The translations under genes were made by a program, and so were the position numbers. A stretch of 48,939 nucleotides of DNA from an uncultured Candidatus Saccharimonas sp. GTDB lineage: Bacteria; Patescibacteriota; Saccharimonadia; Saccharimonadales; AWTP1-31. The stretch is from the NCBI GenBank assembly GCA_943353855.1, contig CALRBD010000002.1, positions 1 through 48,939 on the forward strand, in the 5' to 3' direction. How positions within the stretch are numbered: position 1 is the first letter of the stretch; the number at the start of each line of letters is the position of its first letter. Below, one piece after another: positions 18,198-26,640 of the stretch. The notes under the pieces are model-generated. The model was not told the origin of the DNA and ran no database searches. It worked only from the letters and a program-made list of their open reading frames with translations.

Positions 18198-18673
18198 AAA
18201 AAATATGGATGGTTTTAGGCAGAATCAGTTTTTGGGTCACTTGGCCGGGTATTTGGTTTATCGTTCGTATTACTCCACCCCGAACCAGAGTCATACTGAT
18301 ACATGACAAAAAATTACTAATCACTCAAGATTGGCTTGGAGCAGGGGACTGGAATCTTCCAGGCGGAGGATTACGAAGAGGTGAGAACCCTGCCGAGGGT
18401 GCAATGAGAGAGCTCATGGAAGAAACGGGAGTTAAGATTGCGCCAAATCGCTGCAACTTTATCGGTATGAAGAAACTCAAAGGTAGGGGTATTACAAGCC
18501 ACAACCACTGCTTCTATATTCATCTTACAGATAAGCCACGAATCTATTTACAGCGACCAGAAATACTTGCCTACAAATGGGTTAGTCGTGACGAATTGGA
18601 TAAAGTTAAGCTTAGCACTACGGTCATGCCGGTTGTCGAAGCTTTCTCTAACACCTCTAATTTGCTACAATAG
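18194..18673 (+). CDS. NUDIX hydrolase
   Basis: Nudix box GGGLRRGENPAEGAMRELMEETGV. Confidence 0.9.
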   Translation: MKKIWMVLGRISFWVTWPGIWFIVRITPPRTRVILIHDKKLLITQDWLGAGDWNLPGGGLRRGENPAEGAMRELMEETGVKIAPNRCNFIGMKKLKGRGITSHNHCFYIHLTDKPRIYLQRPEILAYKWVSRDELDKVKLSTTVMPVVEAFSNTSNLLQ

Positions 18674-18738
18674 GGGGTGATTACGCCAGGTTGTTTTACT
18701 GATTACATGCCTTTTCTGCCGAATCAAAAACTATATAT

Positions 18739-20007
18739 ATGAAAACGAAGAAAAAAAATACACGAACTGCTGTTGAAAGCCCCGCTGCTAGCAAAGAGCC
18801 ACGTAGATTAAGACATCATCCGTTTGTAGTTCCAGTGATTACATTTTTGGCACTATTTTTCATGACCTCAATTGGACTCGTCTTATTCAACGGACAGACT
18901 GTAAAGCCAGAAGATCTTCACGTAGTATCATTGACTGTCGATACCCAAAAGCAGACATTCCCTACTCGCGCAAAAACAGTAAAAGACTTACTAGCCAAGC
19001 AAAATATTGAAGTTAATGAGCAAGATATCATCGAGCCTTCATTAGACACTAAGATTCTGGAAGATAATTTTAGCGTTAATGTCTATAAGGCACGCCCTGT
19101 AACAATTGAAGATAAAGGTAGAAAGATTACAGTACTTAGTGCATATCAGGATCCGCGAACAATTGCTGAGAAGGCGGGCATCGCCCTGACTCCAGAAGAT
19201 GGAATCGTACAGGCTCCAGTTGATGATATTACCAACCAAGATATTATTGGTGAAAATCTCGCAATTGACCGTGCAATTACAGTGCAACTAAATCTTTACG
19301 GAACACGAGTTCCTGTCCGCACACGAGAGGATACCGTTAAGGGCTTGCTTGAGAGTAAAAATATTAAGCTGACTACTGATCAGCAAGTATTCCCAAGTCC
19401 AGATACAAAGCTAACACCGGAACTCAACATAGTTGTTGCGAATAGCGGTAAGCGAGTTGAAGTTATCGAAGAAGCTATTCCGTTCGAGACTGAAACACGT
19501 AACGATCCGTTATTGCCGGCTGGTGAGACTAAGGTGGTTCAAGAAGGTGTACCGGGCATGAAGGTCGTTGTCTATGAAGTTACTCAAGATGTAGCGGCAA
19601 CAAAAGTACCATTGCAACAATTTGAGTCAAGGATTCCAATCAAGAAGATAATTGCCAAAGGATCTAAAGCCGTTATTCTAGGAACAAGAGCCGATTGGCT
19701 TATCGGTGCAGGAGTATCGCCTGCAGAATATGCCGCGGTGGACTATATTATAAGCAAAGAATCAGGCTGGTGTCCTACGAAATGGCAAGGCGAATACGGC
19801 GGCTGTCCAGCATATCATGGAGCACCAACATCTGGAGGAGTGGGGTATGGACTTTGTCAGGCAACACCAGGTTACAAGATGGCAAGTGCTGGAGCAGATT
19901 GGGCGACTAACCCAGTTACTCAATTAAGATGGTGCTCAAACTATGCTAAACGCTATGGTGGTTGGCAGGGAGCTTATAACTTCTGGTTAGTTAACAGATG
20001 GTGGTAA
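18739..20007 (+). CDS. YabE/Rpf-like cell-wall protein: DUF348 repeats + G5 domain + lysozyme-like transglycosylase C-terminus
   Basis: DUF348-like repeats (VKDLLAKQNIEVNEQD..., VKGLLESKNIKLTTDQ...); G5-like EAIPFETETRNDPLLPAGETKVVQEGVPGMKVVVYEV; C-terminal YIISKESGWCPTKWQG...GYGLCQATPGYKMAS...WCSNYAKRYGGWQGAYNFW. Confidence 0.85.
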   Translation: MKTKKKNTRTAVESPAASKEPRRLRHHPFVVPVITFLALFFMTSIGLVLFNGQTVKPEDLHVVSLTVDTQKQTFPTRAKTVKDLLAKQNIEVNEQDIIEPSLDTKILEDNFSVNVYKARPVTIEDKGRKITVLSAYQDPRTIAEKAGIALTPEDGIVQAPVDDITNQDIIGENLAIDRAITVQLNLYGTRVPVRTREDTVKGLLESKNIKLTTDQQVFPSPDTKLTPELNIVVANSGKRVEVIEEAIPFETETRNDPLLPAGETKVVQEGVPGMKVVVYEVTQDVAATKVPLQQFESRIPIKKIIAKGSKAVILGTRADWLIGAGVSPAEYAAVDYIISKESGWCPTKWQGEYGGCPAYHGAPTSGGVGYGLCQATPGYKMASAGADWATNPVTQLRWCSNYAKRYGGWQGAYNFWLVNRWW

Positions 20008-20011
20008 TAAT

Positions 20012-20800
20012 ATGAGCGATCCGACTCCGAAAAAAGCACTAGGTCAACATTGGCTACATGATGAATTAAGCCTGCAGGCAATGTGTGACTCAGCAGAGAT
20101 TAACGATAAAGATGTAGTATTGGAAATTGGGCCAGGGCTTGGAACTCTTACGTCATTGCTAGTGAGTCAAGCAAAGAACGTTATAGCTTTAGAATATGAC
20201 AAAGATCTTTATAGACAGCTGCCATCTAGAGTACGAAGCGATAACCTTGAAGTGAAACATGAGGACTGCCTAACCTTTGACTACACCACAATGCCAAAAG
20301 GCTATAAGGTCGTAGCCAACATCCCATATTACTTAACAAGTAACTTACTAAGAACCTTATGCGAATCATCTAATCCGCCAGCTTTGATTGTGTTGCTCGT
20401 ACAAAAAGAGGTTGCCCAACGCGTTTCCGCAAAGCCAGGGGATACCTCTTTATTAAGTATTAGTGTGCAGTATTACTGCGAGGTTACTCTTGGAGTTGAA
20501 GTGCCGGCTATACTCTTTACTCCTCCCCCTAAAGTTGATTCACAAGTACTCATTATGCGAACTCGTCAAACACCATTATTCAAGGGTGTCGACTCGAAGC
20601 AATTCTTTAGCTTAGTTAAAGCAGGTTTCTCTCAGCGAAGAAAAAAACTACGTTCAAGTATCAGTGCAGGGCTAGGGATAACAAAAGACCAAGCCGAAAA
20701 TCTTCTTAATTCTGCTCATATTAATCCTAACGATCGTCCACAGATGCTCGATCTATCTCAATGGTATGCATTATACGAGCAGTATTATAAGGAACAGTAA
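20012..20800 (+). CDS. rsmA: 16S rRNA (adenine(1518)-N6/adenine(1519)-N6)-dimethyltransferase
   Basis: KKALGQHWLHD; LEIGPGLGTLTSLL; VVANIPYYLTS; LVQKEVAQRVSAKPGD; FSQRRKKLRSS. Confidence 0.95.
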   Translation: MSDPTPKKALGQHWLHDELSLQAMCDSAEINDKDVVLEIGPGLGTLTSLLVSQAKNVIALEYDKDLYRQLPSRVRSDNLEVKHEDCLTFDYTTMPKGYKVVANIPYYLTSNLLRTLCESSNPPALIVLLVQKEVAQRVSAKPGDTSLLSISVQYYCEVTLGVEVPAILFTPPPKVDSQVLIMRTRQTPLFKGVDSKQFFSLVKAGFSQRRKKLRSSISAGLGITKDQAENLLNSAHINPNDRPQMLDLSQWYALYEQYYKEQ

Positions 20801-20808
20801 AGATAAAC

Positions 20809-20824
20809 ACTTGACATGTTAAGT
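20809..20824 (+). promoter_or_regulatory. Imperfect palindrome overlapping the -35 of the MarR gene; candidate autoregulatory operator
   Basis: ACTTGACATGTTAAGT (one mismatched pair) contains TTGACA at 20811-20816; TAGTAT at 20834-20839 with 17-bp spacing; ATG at 20846. Confidence 0.55.
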
Positions 20825-20845
20825 ATATAAAAATAGTATGAGTGC

Positions 20846-21289
20846 ATGGCGGAACTAACTAACTCTCTTCCCTACCAATCAACTGGCTACCTGCTCAATC
20901 GCCTTGCCTTCTCACTTTCTCGTCAATCCGACCAAATTTTATTAGAGCGGTTAGGTATCGGCATGTCTCAGTACATTATTATGCATATTTTGCAGCTTCA
21001 ACCATCTATTCAGCAAAGAGTCATAGCTACACAACTTGGTCAAACTGAGGCTAGTATTAGTCGGCAAATGAAAATTCTTGCAAACCAATCGCTACTGGAA
21101 GTACGTACAAATCCTCAAAACAGGAGAGAGCACGTAATTATTCTGACTACAAAGGGTGAAAGAATCATTGATGAGGCAAACAATATTCTTGATGAATTTC
21201 ATAAGACTATATTTGAGGAATATGGTGATAAGAACTTTAAAAATTTTAGCGAACTCATTAGGGTATATACAAACGTTATAATTAAATAA
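20846..21289 (+). CDS. MarR-family transcriptional regulator
   Basis: Winged-helix pattern: QRVIATQLGQTEASISRQMKILANQSLLEVRTNPQNRREHVIILTTKGERII. Confidence 0.85.
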   Translation: MAELTNSLPYQSTGYLLNRLAFSLSRQSDQILLERLGIGMSQYIIMHILQLQPSIQQRVIATQLGQTEASISRQMKILANQSLLEVRTNPQNRREHVIILTTKGERIIDEANNILDEFHKTIFEEYGDKNFKNFSELIRVYTNVIIK

Positions 21290-21319
21290 CTCTTATTAAA
21301 TAATTTCTATATTAAATTA

Positions 21320-22570
21320 TTAGAAAAAAAAGTTTTTAACTGTTCCTAGTACTTTCAGCTCGCCAGTATTCTTATCTTTTCCAAATAGAATTGAATTTTG
21401 TTTAATACTAGTATCATAGTATTCAACAAGTCTTTTCCTCTGAATTGTGTCCAAATGGTGACTCATTAAATTTAGTTTATATTGAAATTGCATGAACTTA
21501 GTTACTCTTTGATCTTGTGAGCCCGCATCTCTTTTAGTTGGTGATGAAATAGTTCCGGCAAATTGAAAATTATCTGAAGTAACTTTTTTTTCCGTAATAT
21601 ATGCATCAATATACTCTTTATATTCAGGTCTTAATACTCCAAGCACTGAAATATCGCTTTCTTGAGGTTTATCGTAGCTTCTAAAAGTACATACATCAGA
21701 GAAAAATAGATTGTCGCTCGGTATATGTGCATTATTTTGATCCTCAGTGTTATTGGAGATACTGCGAGATTTGCTTACATGTGCAGTAAATCCAGAAAAG
21801 GTACTTATAAAATCAAGCATTTCAATAACCTTCCCATCCTGCAGCGATACAACCCTTGTTTCGCCATTTTTGGTTCCGTCAATCACTACACTTTTATGTT
21901 CTGTAAGACTTTTTTCGCCTTCATGTCTAGTAAGCCTGTTACTACTCATAATTGGTGTAACGGCATCCCAAAAAGAACCTGTACTAATGATTCCATATTG
22001 ATCATCACTTAATTGTTCACTGATTATCTGAGCATCTACCGATTCGGTCTCTCCTACCACAATAAGCTTGTCGTCTGGTGTATATTGCAGGACTCTATTA
22101 ATGTCCGCTTCTTTTAGCTCAACAATAAACGGTGATTTTAATAATTCGTTCGTTATTTTTCCTTCAATAATACTTTCGCTCAATTGAGTAACCATTTCGG
22201 TAATCTCTGGTGCTTCAACCTCAACTATTTCTTTCTTTGCATTTCCCCGTTTTTTATTCGCTTTTGCAAGGCTTAAATCAACTAAATCAGAATCTGAAAG
22301 TTTTGCAACTCTATCCATTGATTCTGTAACGTCCCTAAAAATTTCAGGCACATCAGCATTGGTTATATCAGGATGCGTTGCACTAGCGATCGCCCTGTAT
22401 ACTCCCTTGTAGAGTATACGAAGTGCTTCAGCTCCACCTGTACCGTTGACTTGTTTTATGATGCTTGGATCAATACCAAAACTCTCAACAGGATTTGTCC
22501 AACCAATCATTTTTTCAAATTCACTATTTGACATAACCAATATTTTATATCTTCTAAGGGATACTAGCAA
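21320..22570 (-). CDS. Hypothetical protein with possible divergent J-domain at the N-terminus
   Basis: EALRILYKGVYRAIASATHPDITNADVPEIFRDVTESMDRVAKLSD resembles J-domain helix II-HPD-helix III; remainder unrecognised. Confidence 0.6.
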   Translation of the reverse strand: MLVSLRRYKILVMSNSEFEKMIGWTNPVESFGIDPSIIKQVNGTGGAEALRILYKGVYRAIASATHPDITNADVPEIFRDVTESMDRVAKLSDSDLVDLSLAKANKKRGNAKKEIVEVEAPEITEMVTQLSESIIEGKITNELLKSPFIVELKEADINRVLQYTPDDKLIVVGETESVDAQIISEQLSDDQYGIISTGSFWDAVTPIMSSNRLTRHEGEKSLTEHKSVVIDGTKNGETRVVSLQDGKVIEMLDFISTFSGFTAHVSKSRSISNNTEDQNNAHIPSDNLFFSDVCTFRSYDKPQESDISVLGVLRPEYKEYIDAYITEKKVTSDNFQFAGTISSPTKRDAGSQDQRVTKFMQFQYKLNLMSHHLDTIQRKRLVEYYDTSIKQNSILFGKDKNTGELKVLGTVKNFFF

Positions 22571-22592
22571 CTATTCCGATTTTAATATAGGA

Positions 22593-23450
22593 TCAGTAGT
22601 TTGAATTAATTAGATCAAGCATACTTGCATTATCAGGATCATCTTCAATTTGAGCAGACAACTCATCATCAAATGCATCCCTTTCATCCTCAGAGTTAAC
22701 AGGATTTGGCATAACATCGTCTATATCTCTATCAGTAATAGGATTGATGTGGTGTTTTGTGTGATATATATTCCCGTATTTAGTTGCGCGTGATACATCA
22801 AGAATGAATTCGTAACTGGCCAGTGTGCTATATATAATGTTAAGATCGTCCTCATTAGACAAAAGGTGAGAATTTGCTAGATCTATGCCGCATTTTTGAG
22901 CAGCTCGAATAATCATAGGTATGCTTACCTGTCCTTCCTCAAAATCATAAAAATCTATGAATTCGCTATGAACCTCCAAAGCACCCGCTAACTTATTGGG
23001 GGCGACTTTAACTGGAACTAATTTTCCATTGATTTCTTCAGTAATCCAATTACTCTTTCCTCTTAAATATGATAATACCTTGGCCGGCTTAATATGTTCA
23101 TCATTACCCATAGATGTGGCTAACCTTGAAGCGGTCTCGGGGTCGGTAACAAGGCCTTCTTCAGTAGCTTTAACTAATACGGATAAGCTATCCACCGTAT
23201 GAATAATTGCCTTGTCCGCGAGGCGTAAATGTTGTTTAGGATCTTCTCGGAGCTTGCTTTTTACAATCACATACCGATCATATACATCTCTTACGCTTGC
23301 AGGCTGTACGCCATCGTCTAAAGTCAGGGAACGAAATTGAAACTCAATTTCACTATTGACTGCATCCATTGCAGCTCTCATCACCTCTTCTGTTCTTTGC
23401 TTTTCTATGTCTTGAGTTGTTGCTTGTTCTTGATTTTCTTGCGGAGGCAT
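22593..23450 (-). CDS. Hypothetical protein (285 aa)
   Basis: Long ORF co-oriented with 21320-22570; no recognised domain. Confidence 0.6.
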   Translation of the reverse strand: MPPQENQEQATTQDIEKQRTEEVMRAAMDAVNSEIEFQFRSLTLDDGVQPASVRDVYDRYVIVKSKLREDPKQHLRLADKAIIHTVDSLSVLVKATEEGLVTDPETASRLATSMGNDEHIKPAKVLSYLRGKSNWITEEINGKLVPVKVAPNKLAGALEVHSEFIDFYDFEEGQVSIPMIIRAAQKCGIDLANSHLLSNEDDLNIIYSTLASYEFILDVSRATKYGNIYHTKHHINPITDRDIDDVMPNPVNSEDERDAFDDELSAQIEDDPDNASMLDLINSNY

Positions 23451-23613
23451 ATTATTTTTTCCTTTTATATTATTTATACATAAGAATATTCATATCATAC
23501 TACAATTTATAAACTTGATCCGATGTAGTTTTTACTGTTCCAAAGCTCTTCTAAACTATAGACGTAAGCATGATAAATGTGGTATAATTAGCAAGCTGAA
23601 AGGCAATAAACAT

Positions 23614-24017
23614 GGGGCTGAATTTTAAGCTCGACGTTGGACCTTAACAAACTCAAATGGCAGGCCGGATTAATCTGCACGTTAGCCGGATTAACCAAAT
23701 AGTTGCAAAAACAACTGATCGCGAATCGCTGATCAAGGATCTAGCTGCAAAGCTTTTCCCAACACCAGCATTCGCAACAGCAGCCTAATTTAGGTTGCCG
23801 CTTTTGACTCGACATCAGATAGAGTCTTTCAAGCGCCATATTATCTGATTGCTGTAGATCTGGTTACCCCCTTTTCTACCTAAGCTTTAGGGTTGCAGCT
23901 ACTTTCTGTTTTGTTTATCTCTAGGATTGTAGCCTAAGTAGCATAAGATAAACTAAGCCTGTAGTCATTGAGTACGTTAACTGACGGACGCGGGGGCAGT
24001 ACCCGCCAGCTCCACCA
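23614..24017 (+). ncRNA. ssrA: tmRNA
   Basis: 5' GGGGCTG pairs with 3' CAGCTCC-A-CCA; resume context AATAGTTGCAAAAACAAC; tag ORF from GCA at 23705 to TAA at 23786-23788 (AKTTDRESLIKDLAAKLFPTPAFATAA*); 3' T-arm-like GCGGG-GGCAGTA-CCCGC. Confidence 0.92.
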
Positions 24018-24019
24018 TA

Positions 24020-24054
24020 AGAGACTTTCGGTTATTCCGAAGGTCTTTTTTGTT
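24020..24054 (+). terminator. tmRNA terminator
   Basis: GAGACTTTCGG-ttat-TCCGAAGGTCTTTTTT. Confidence 0.8.
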
Positions 24055-24109
24055 GGACGATAATCTGTAAATCGTACTTATTTTAGGGGTGCTAACTTTT
24101 TTATATATG

Positions 24110-24157
24110 CTCCACCAGGACATTGACCTCTGTAAAATGAGGTCTTTTTGTTTGCGA
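24110..24157 (+). repeat. tmRNA-3'-end-like GCTCCACCA followed by hairpin terminator, scar 1
   Basis: GCTCCACCA then GACCTC-tgtaaaat-GAGGTC-TTTTTG; upstream AGGGGTGCTAACTTTTTT parallels scar 2. Confidence 0.6.
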
Positions 24158-24189
24158 AATAGTTTCTCTAGGCTTATGCTTAAAACATT

Positions 24190-24738
24190 ATGAATAAACT
24201 AAACAAAAATCAATCAGGCTTTGGACTCGTATTAGTATCAATATTAGTGGTGATAGCAGTAATAGTTATATCTTCAGTATTTTTAGTTACGAAGTCTTCA
24301 GCTGACTGTAATAAGCAATACAACTCAGTACTTTCAGCTGCACAACCAAAAATTAGTGAACTAAATAATATAGCACTTCTTGGCGAACAACCAGTCCAGA
24401 AGGCTAATGTCCAGCGAAGTGGTGACTGTGTGGATAGTAGACCATACGTTACCGTCAATAAGACATACAGTAAAACCCAAAATGGGGGAGCGTCAGTAGA
24501 TACTATCCGAGCTAGTCTTAAATCCGCTGGCTATACAATATCTAATGAAGATTTTGGTAGCGAAGGCTGCAAACTGCACTACAAAGTTAAAGCCCAGAAA
24601 AACGATACTAAAATCTATGCTGTTGCCTCTCAAAAAGATATTAAGGATAGCTCTTGTAGCGACGGCTACCCAAAAAGCGTAACAGAAGCCTATTTCCGTG
24701 GTCAAAACATTGATTATGCTGAGCTAAGGCTTCAGTAA
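24190..24738 (+). CDS. Hypothetical exported protein with prepilin-like N-terminus (182 aa)
   Basis: MNKLNKNQSGFGLVLVSILVVIAVIVISSVFLV followed by a Cys-containing ectodomain. Confidence 0.6.
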   Translation: MNKLNKNQSGFGLVLVSILVVIAVIVISSVFLVTKSSADCNKQYNSVLSAAQPKISELNNIALLGEQPVQKANVQRSGDCVDSRPYVTVNKTYSKTQNGGASVDTIRASLKSAGYTISNEDFGSEGCKLHYKVKAQKNDTKIYAVASQKDIKDSSCSDGYPKSVTEAYFRGQNIDYAELRLQ

Positions 24739-24768
24739 TAGTCTAAAAATGAGTGTGGGTTTATCTCG

Positions 24769-24897
24769 CTAGGGGACTACCAACTTCTTCCGTCTATCTT
24801 TCTCTCTTTGATACTCAACCCAATCATCCCAGAGTAAATAACGCCAGCGACGTACTTCTTCAATGATGAGGGGTGAACTATTTTCGAGGTGCTCCAC
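24769..24897 (-). pseudogene. Possible C-terminal coding remnant, no start codon context
   Basis: Minus strand reads VEHLENSSPLIIEEVRRWRYLLWDDWVEYQREKDRRKKLVVP*; a decayed relative (SSPLPFDEITKTLR*LHILLYEGKDGRRSYLT) lies at about 25848-25950. Confidence 0.4.
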
Positions 24898-24931
24898 CAA
24901 AAACACATCAGAGAAATCTGGTGTTTTTTTT
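24891..24931 (+). repeat. GCTCCACCA followed by hairpin terminator, scar 2
   Basis: GCTCCACCA then ACATCAGA-gaaa-TCTGGTGT-TTTTTTT; upstream AGGGGTGAACTATTTTC shared with scars 1 and 3. Confidence 0.6.
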
Positions 24932-24960
24932 ATAATTTTTTATTCTGATACAATTAAACA

Positions 24961-25836
24961 ATGGATAAATACAAAAATACTAAAAGCTATACAAATAATT
25001 TCATTAGAGCAGTAGGCGTACTCTCATTAGTCGCATCAGTATTAGCGTATAGCCTAATCTACTTTAGTTACTCTTTCTATTTTATGCTCCTACCAATTAT
25101 GTGGGTATTATTTGTAATTGCAGCTTTATTGCCTAAAATAATTTCTCGAAAAGCTGGTGCTTGGCGCGCTATATGGTTTTCTGCAGGTATTATTTCAATA
25201 GGCTTAGTTACGATTGCTGGCTTTATACTTGCAAGCAGAACCGGTAATTGCGGTGTATACACTTATTCTGAATGTAATACTGCTACTTTGATGAATTTAT
25301 TTTATGGATATATTTTTCTACTAGCACTTTTTTACATTTGTGAGTTTTACTATAGAAGCAAAATTCATCAGAATGAACAATCAAATACTGTTAAAAATAA
25401 AGATACTAATCAATCAATAAACAATATCCAACAAACTTCAAATGCGACAAAACTAAGTCTAGAAAAACCTATATTTACATGGAAAAACACGTTAGGTTTA
25501 ATGGGCACTACATTCTTAGCTAGTCTAATAACAATCGTGCCTCTATATTCAATATTGCTATTAGCGTCACCAAAAACATTAGGACCAATCTACTTAATAA
25601 TCATGCTACTGGCACTTTGGTCAATATTCGCTCAGCCGTTTGTTGCAATCCTACTTACAAAAAGATTACTAAAGCTAGATGCAACAAAAATGATAATAAT
25701 TACTACTATTATATTTTTTGTATTTGGAGGCTTTGTACTAGCAACCAATATAATTTTATCCGTGCTAGGTTATCTATCAATTTTATTCTTGTCGTATTAC
25801 ATTCAACTAAAGCTTGCTAGCAGTAAAAACAGCTAA
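24961..25836 (+). CDS. Polytopic membrane protein (291 aa)
   Basis: Several hydrophobic TM segments; TACAAT six nt upstream of ATG. Confidence 0.6.
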   Translation: MDKYKNTKSYTNNFIRAVGVLSLVASVLAYSLIYFSYSFYFMLLPIMWVLFVIAALLPKIISRKAGAWRAIWFSAGIISIGLVTIAGFILASRTGNCGVYTYSECNTATLMNLFYGYIFLLALFYICEFYYRSKIHQNEQSNTVKNKDTNQSINNIQQTSNATKLSLEKPIFTWKNTLGLMGTTFLASLITIVPLYSILLLASPKTLGPIYLIIMLLALWSIFAQPFVAILLTKRLLKLDATKMIIITTIIFFVFGGFVLATNIILSVLGYLSILFLSYYIQLKLASSKNS

Positions 25837-25971
25837 AAGCTCATGGCTTCAAGCGTTAGATAACTTCTTCTACCGTCCTTGCCCTCATATAAAAGTATAT
25901 GTAGTCATCTTAGAGTTTTGGTTATTTCATCAAAGGGGAGGGGTGAACTTTTTTTGTTTTTAGATTACAGT

Positions 25972-26619
25972 ATGATTATGAACCTACATCGAACCGACGA
26001 TAATCCTCAGTGGGAGCGAACTCCTGAAAGTATGCAAAATATCTGGCAAAGAGTAGCCAAAAAAACTCACGGTGTTTTTACCCCAGCCAATGCAATTAGT
26101 CTTGCGGGACTAGCCCTAACGATCTCAGGCCTCCAAGATTTTAAAAGGGGAGACAAGAAAAAAGCTATAACTAAAGTAATTTCTGGTCGTCTTTGTGATA
26201 TTGCAGATGGCTATGTTGCTGAACGGACTAAAACAAAAAGTCCTTTAGGTGAAGCAGTCGATGCAACGGTAGATAAGATTAGTATGGCGCACGGCCTATA
26301 TGTTATGTCCAAGACTCATACCCTGCCCCCTCTTGCCTCGGCTTCATTCTTATCTCAGAATATTATTAATACTGCTGCTACTGCTATTTCTAAGAAGCGT
26401 GGCGTAGAGCTGCACCCTTCCGCTGAGGGCAAGATAACGACGCTACTACAATGGGCAGCAATCGGGGGCTATGCTATAGCTTCTACAGAACAAACTAGAG
26501 ATGATCCTACGATTGTCGAGATAGGTAGTAATGTCCTAGCTTCCACTGCGGCTGCTATCGGTGCAGTAGTTAACATCCAATACATAGCTCAGGCCACTCG
26601 TATGCCTGAACAAGACTAA
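25972..26619 (+). CDS. CDP-alcohol phosphatidyltransferase-family protein
   Basis: CDP-OH-P motif: SGRLCDIADGYVAERTKTKSPLGEAVDATVDK (DxxDGxxAR...GxxxDxxxD, with a one-residue variation at AR). ATG at 25972 preferred over the 25879 start in the track. Confidence 0.8.
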   Translation: MIMNLHRTDDNPQWERTPESMQNIWQRVAKKTHGVFTPANAISLAGLALTISGLQDFKRGDKKKAITKVISGRLCDIADGYVAERTKTKSPLGEAVDATVDKISMAHGLYVMSKTHTLPPLASASFLSQNIINTAATAISKKRGVELHPSAEGKITTLLQWAAIGGYAIASTEQTRDDPTIVEIGSNVLASTAAAIGAVVNIQYIAQATRMPEQD

Positions 26620-26640
26620 TATAGTTTTATGTAAACGCAA

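Noticed and set aside
24190-24738. Type IV major pilin
   Set aside because: The N-terminus is prepilin-like (SGFGLVLVSI) but lacks the usual Glu at position 5 and no pilus assembly genes are adjacent.
25879-25971. Upstream extension of the CDP-alcohol phosphatidyltransferase ORF
   Set aside because: The extension overlaps the scar-3 repeat; ATG at 25972 fits the domain start.
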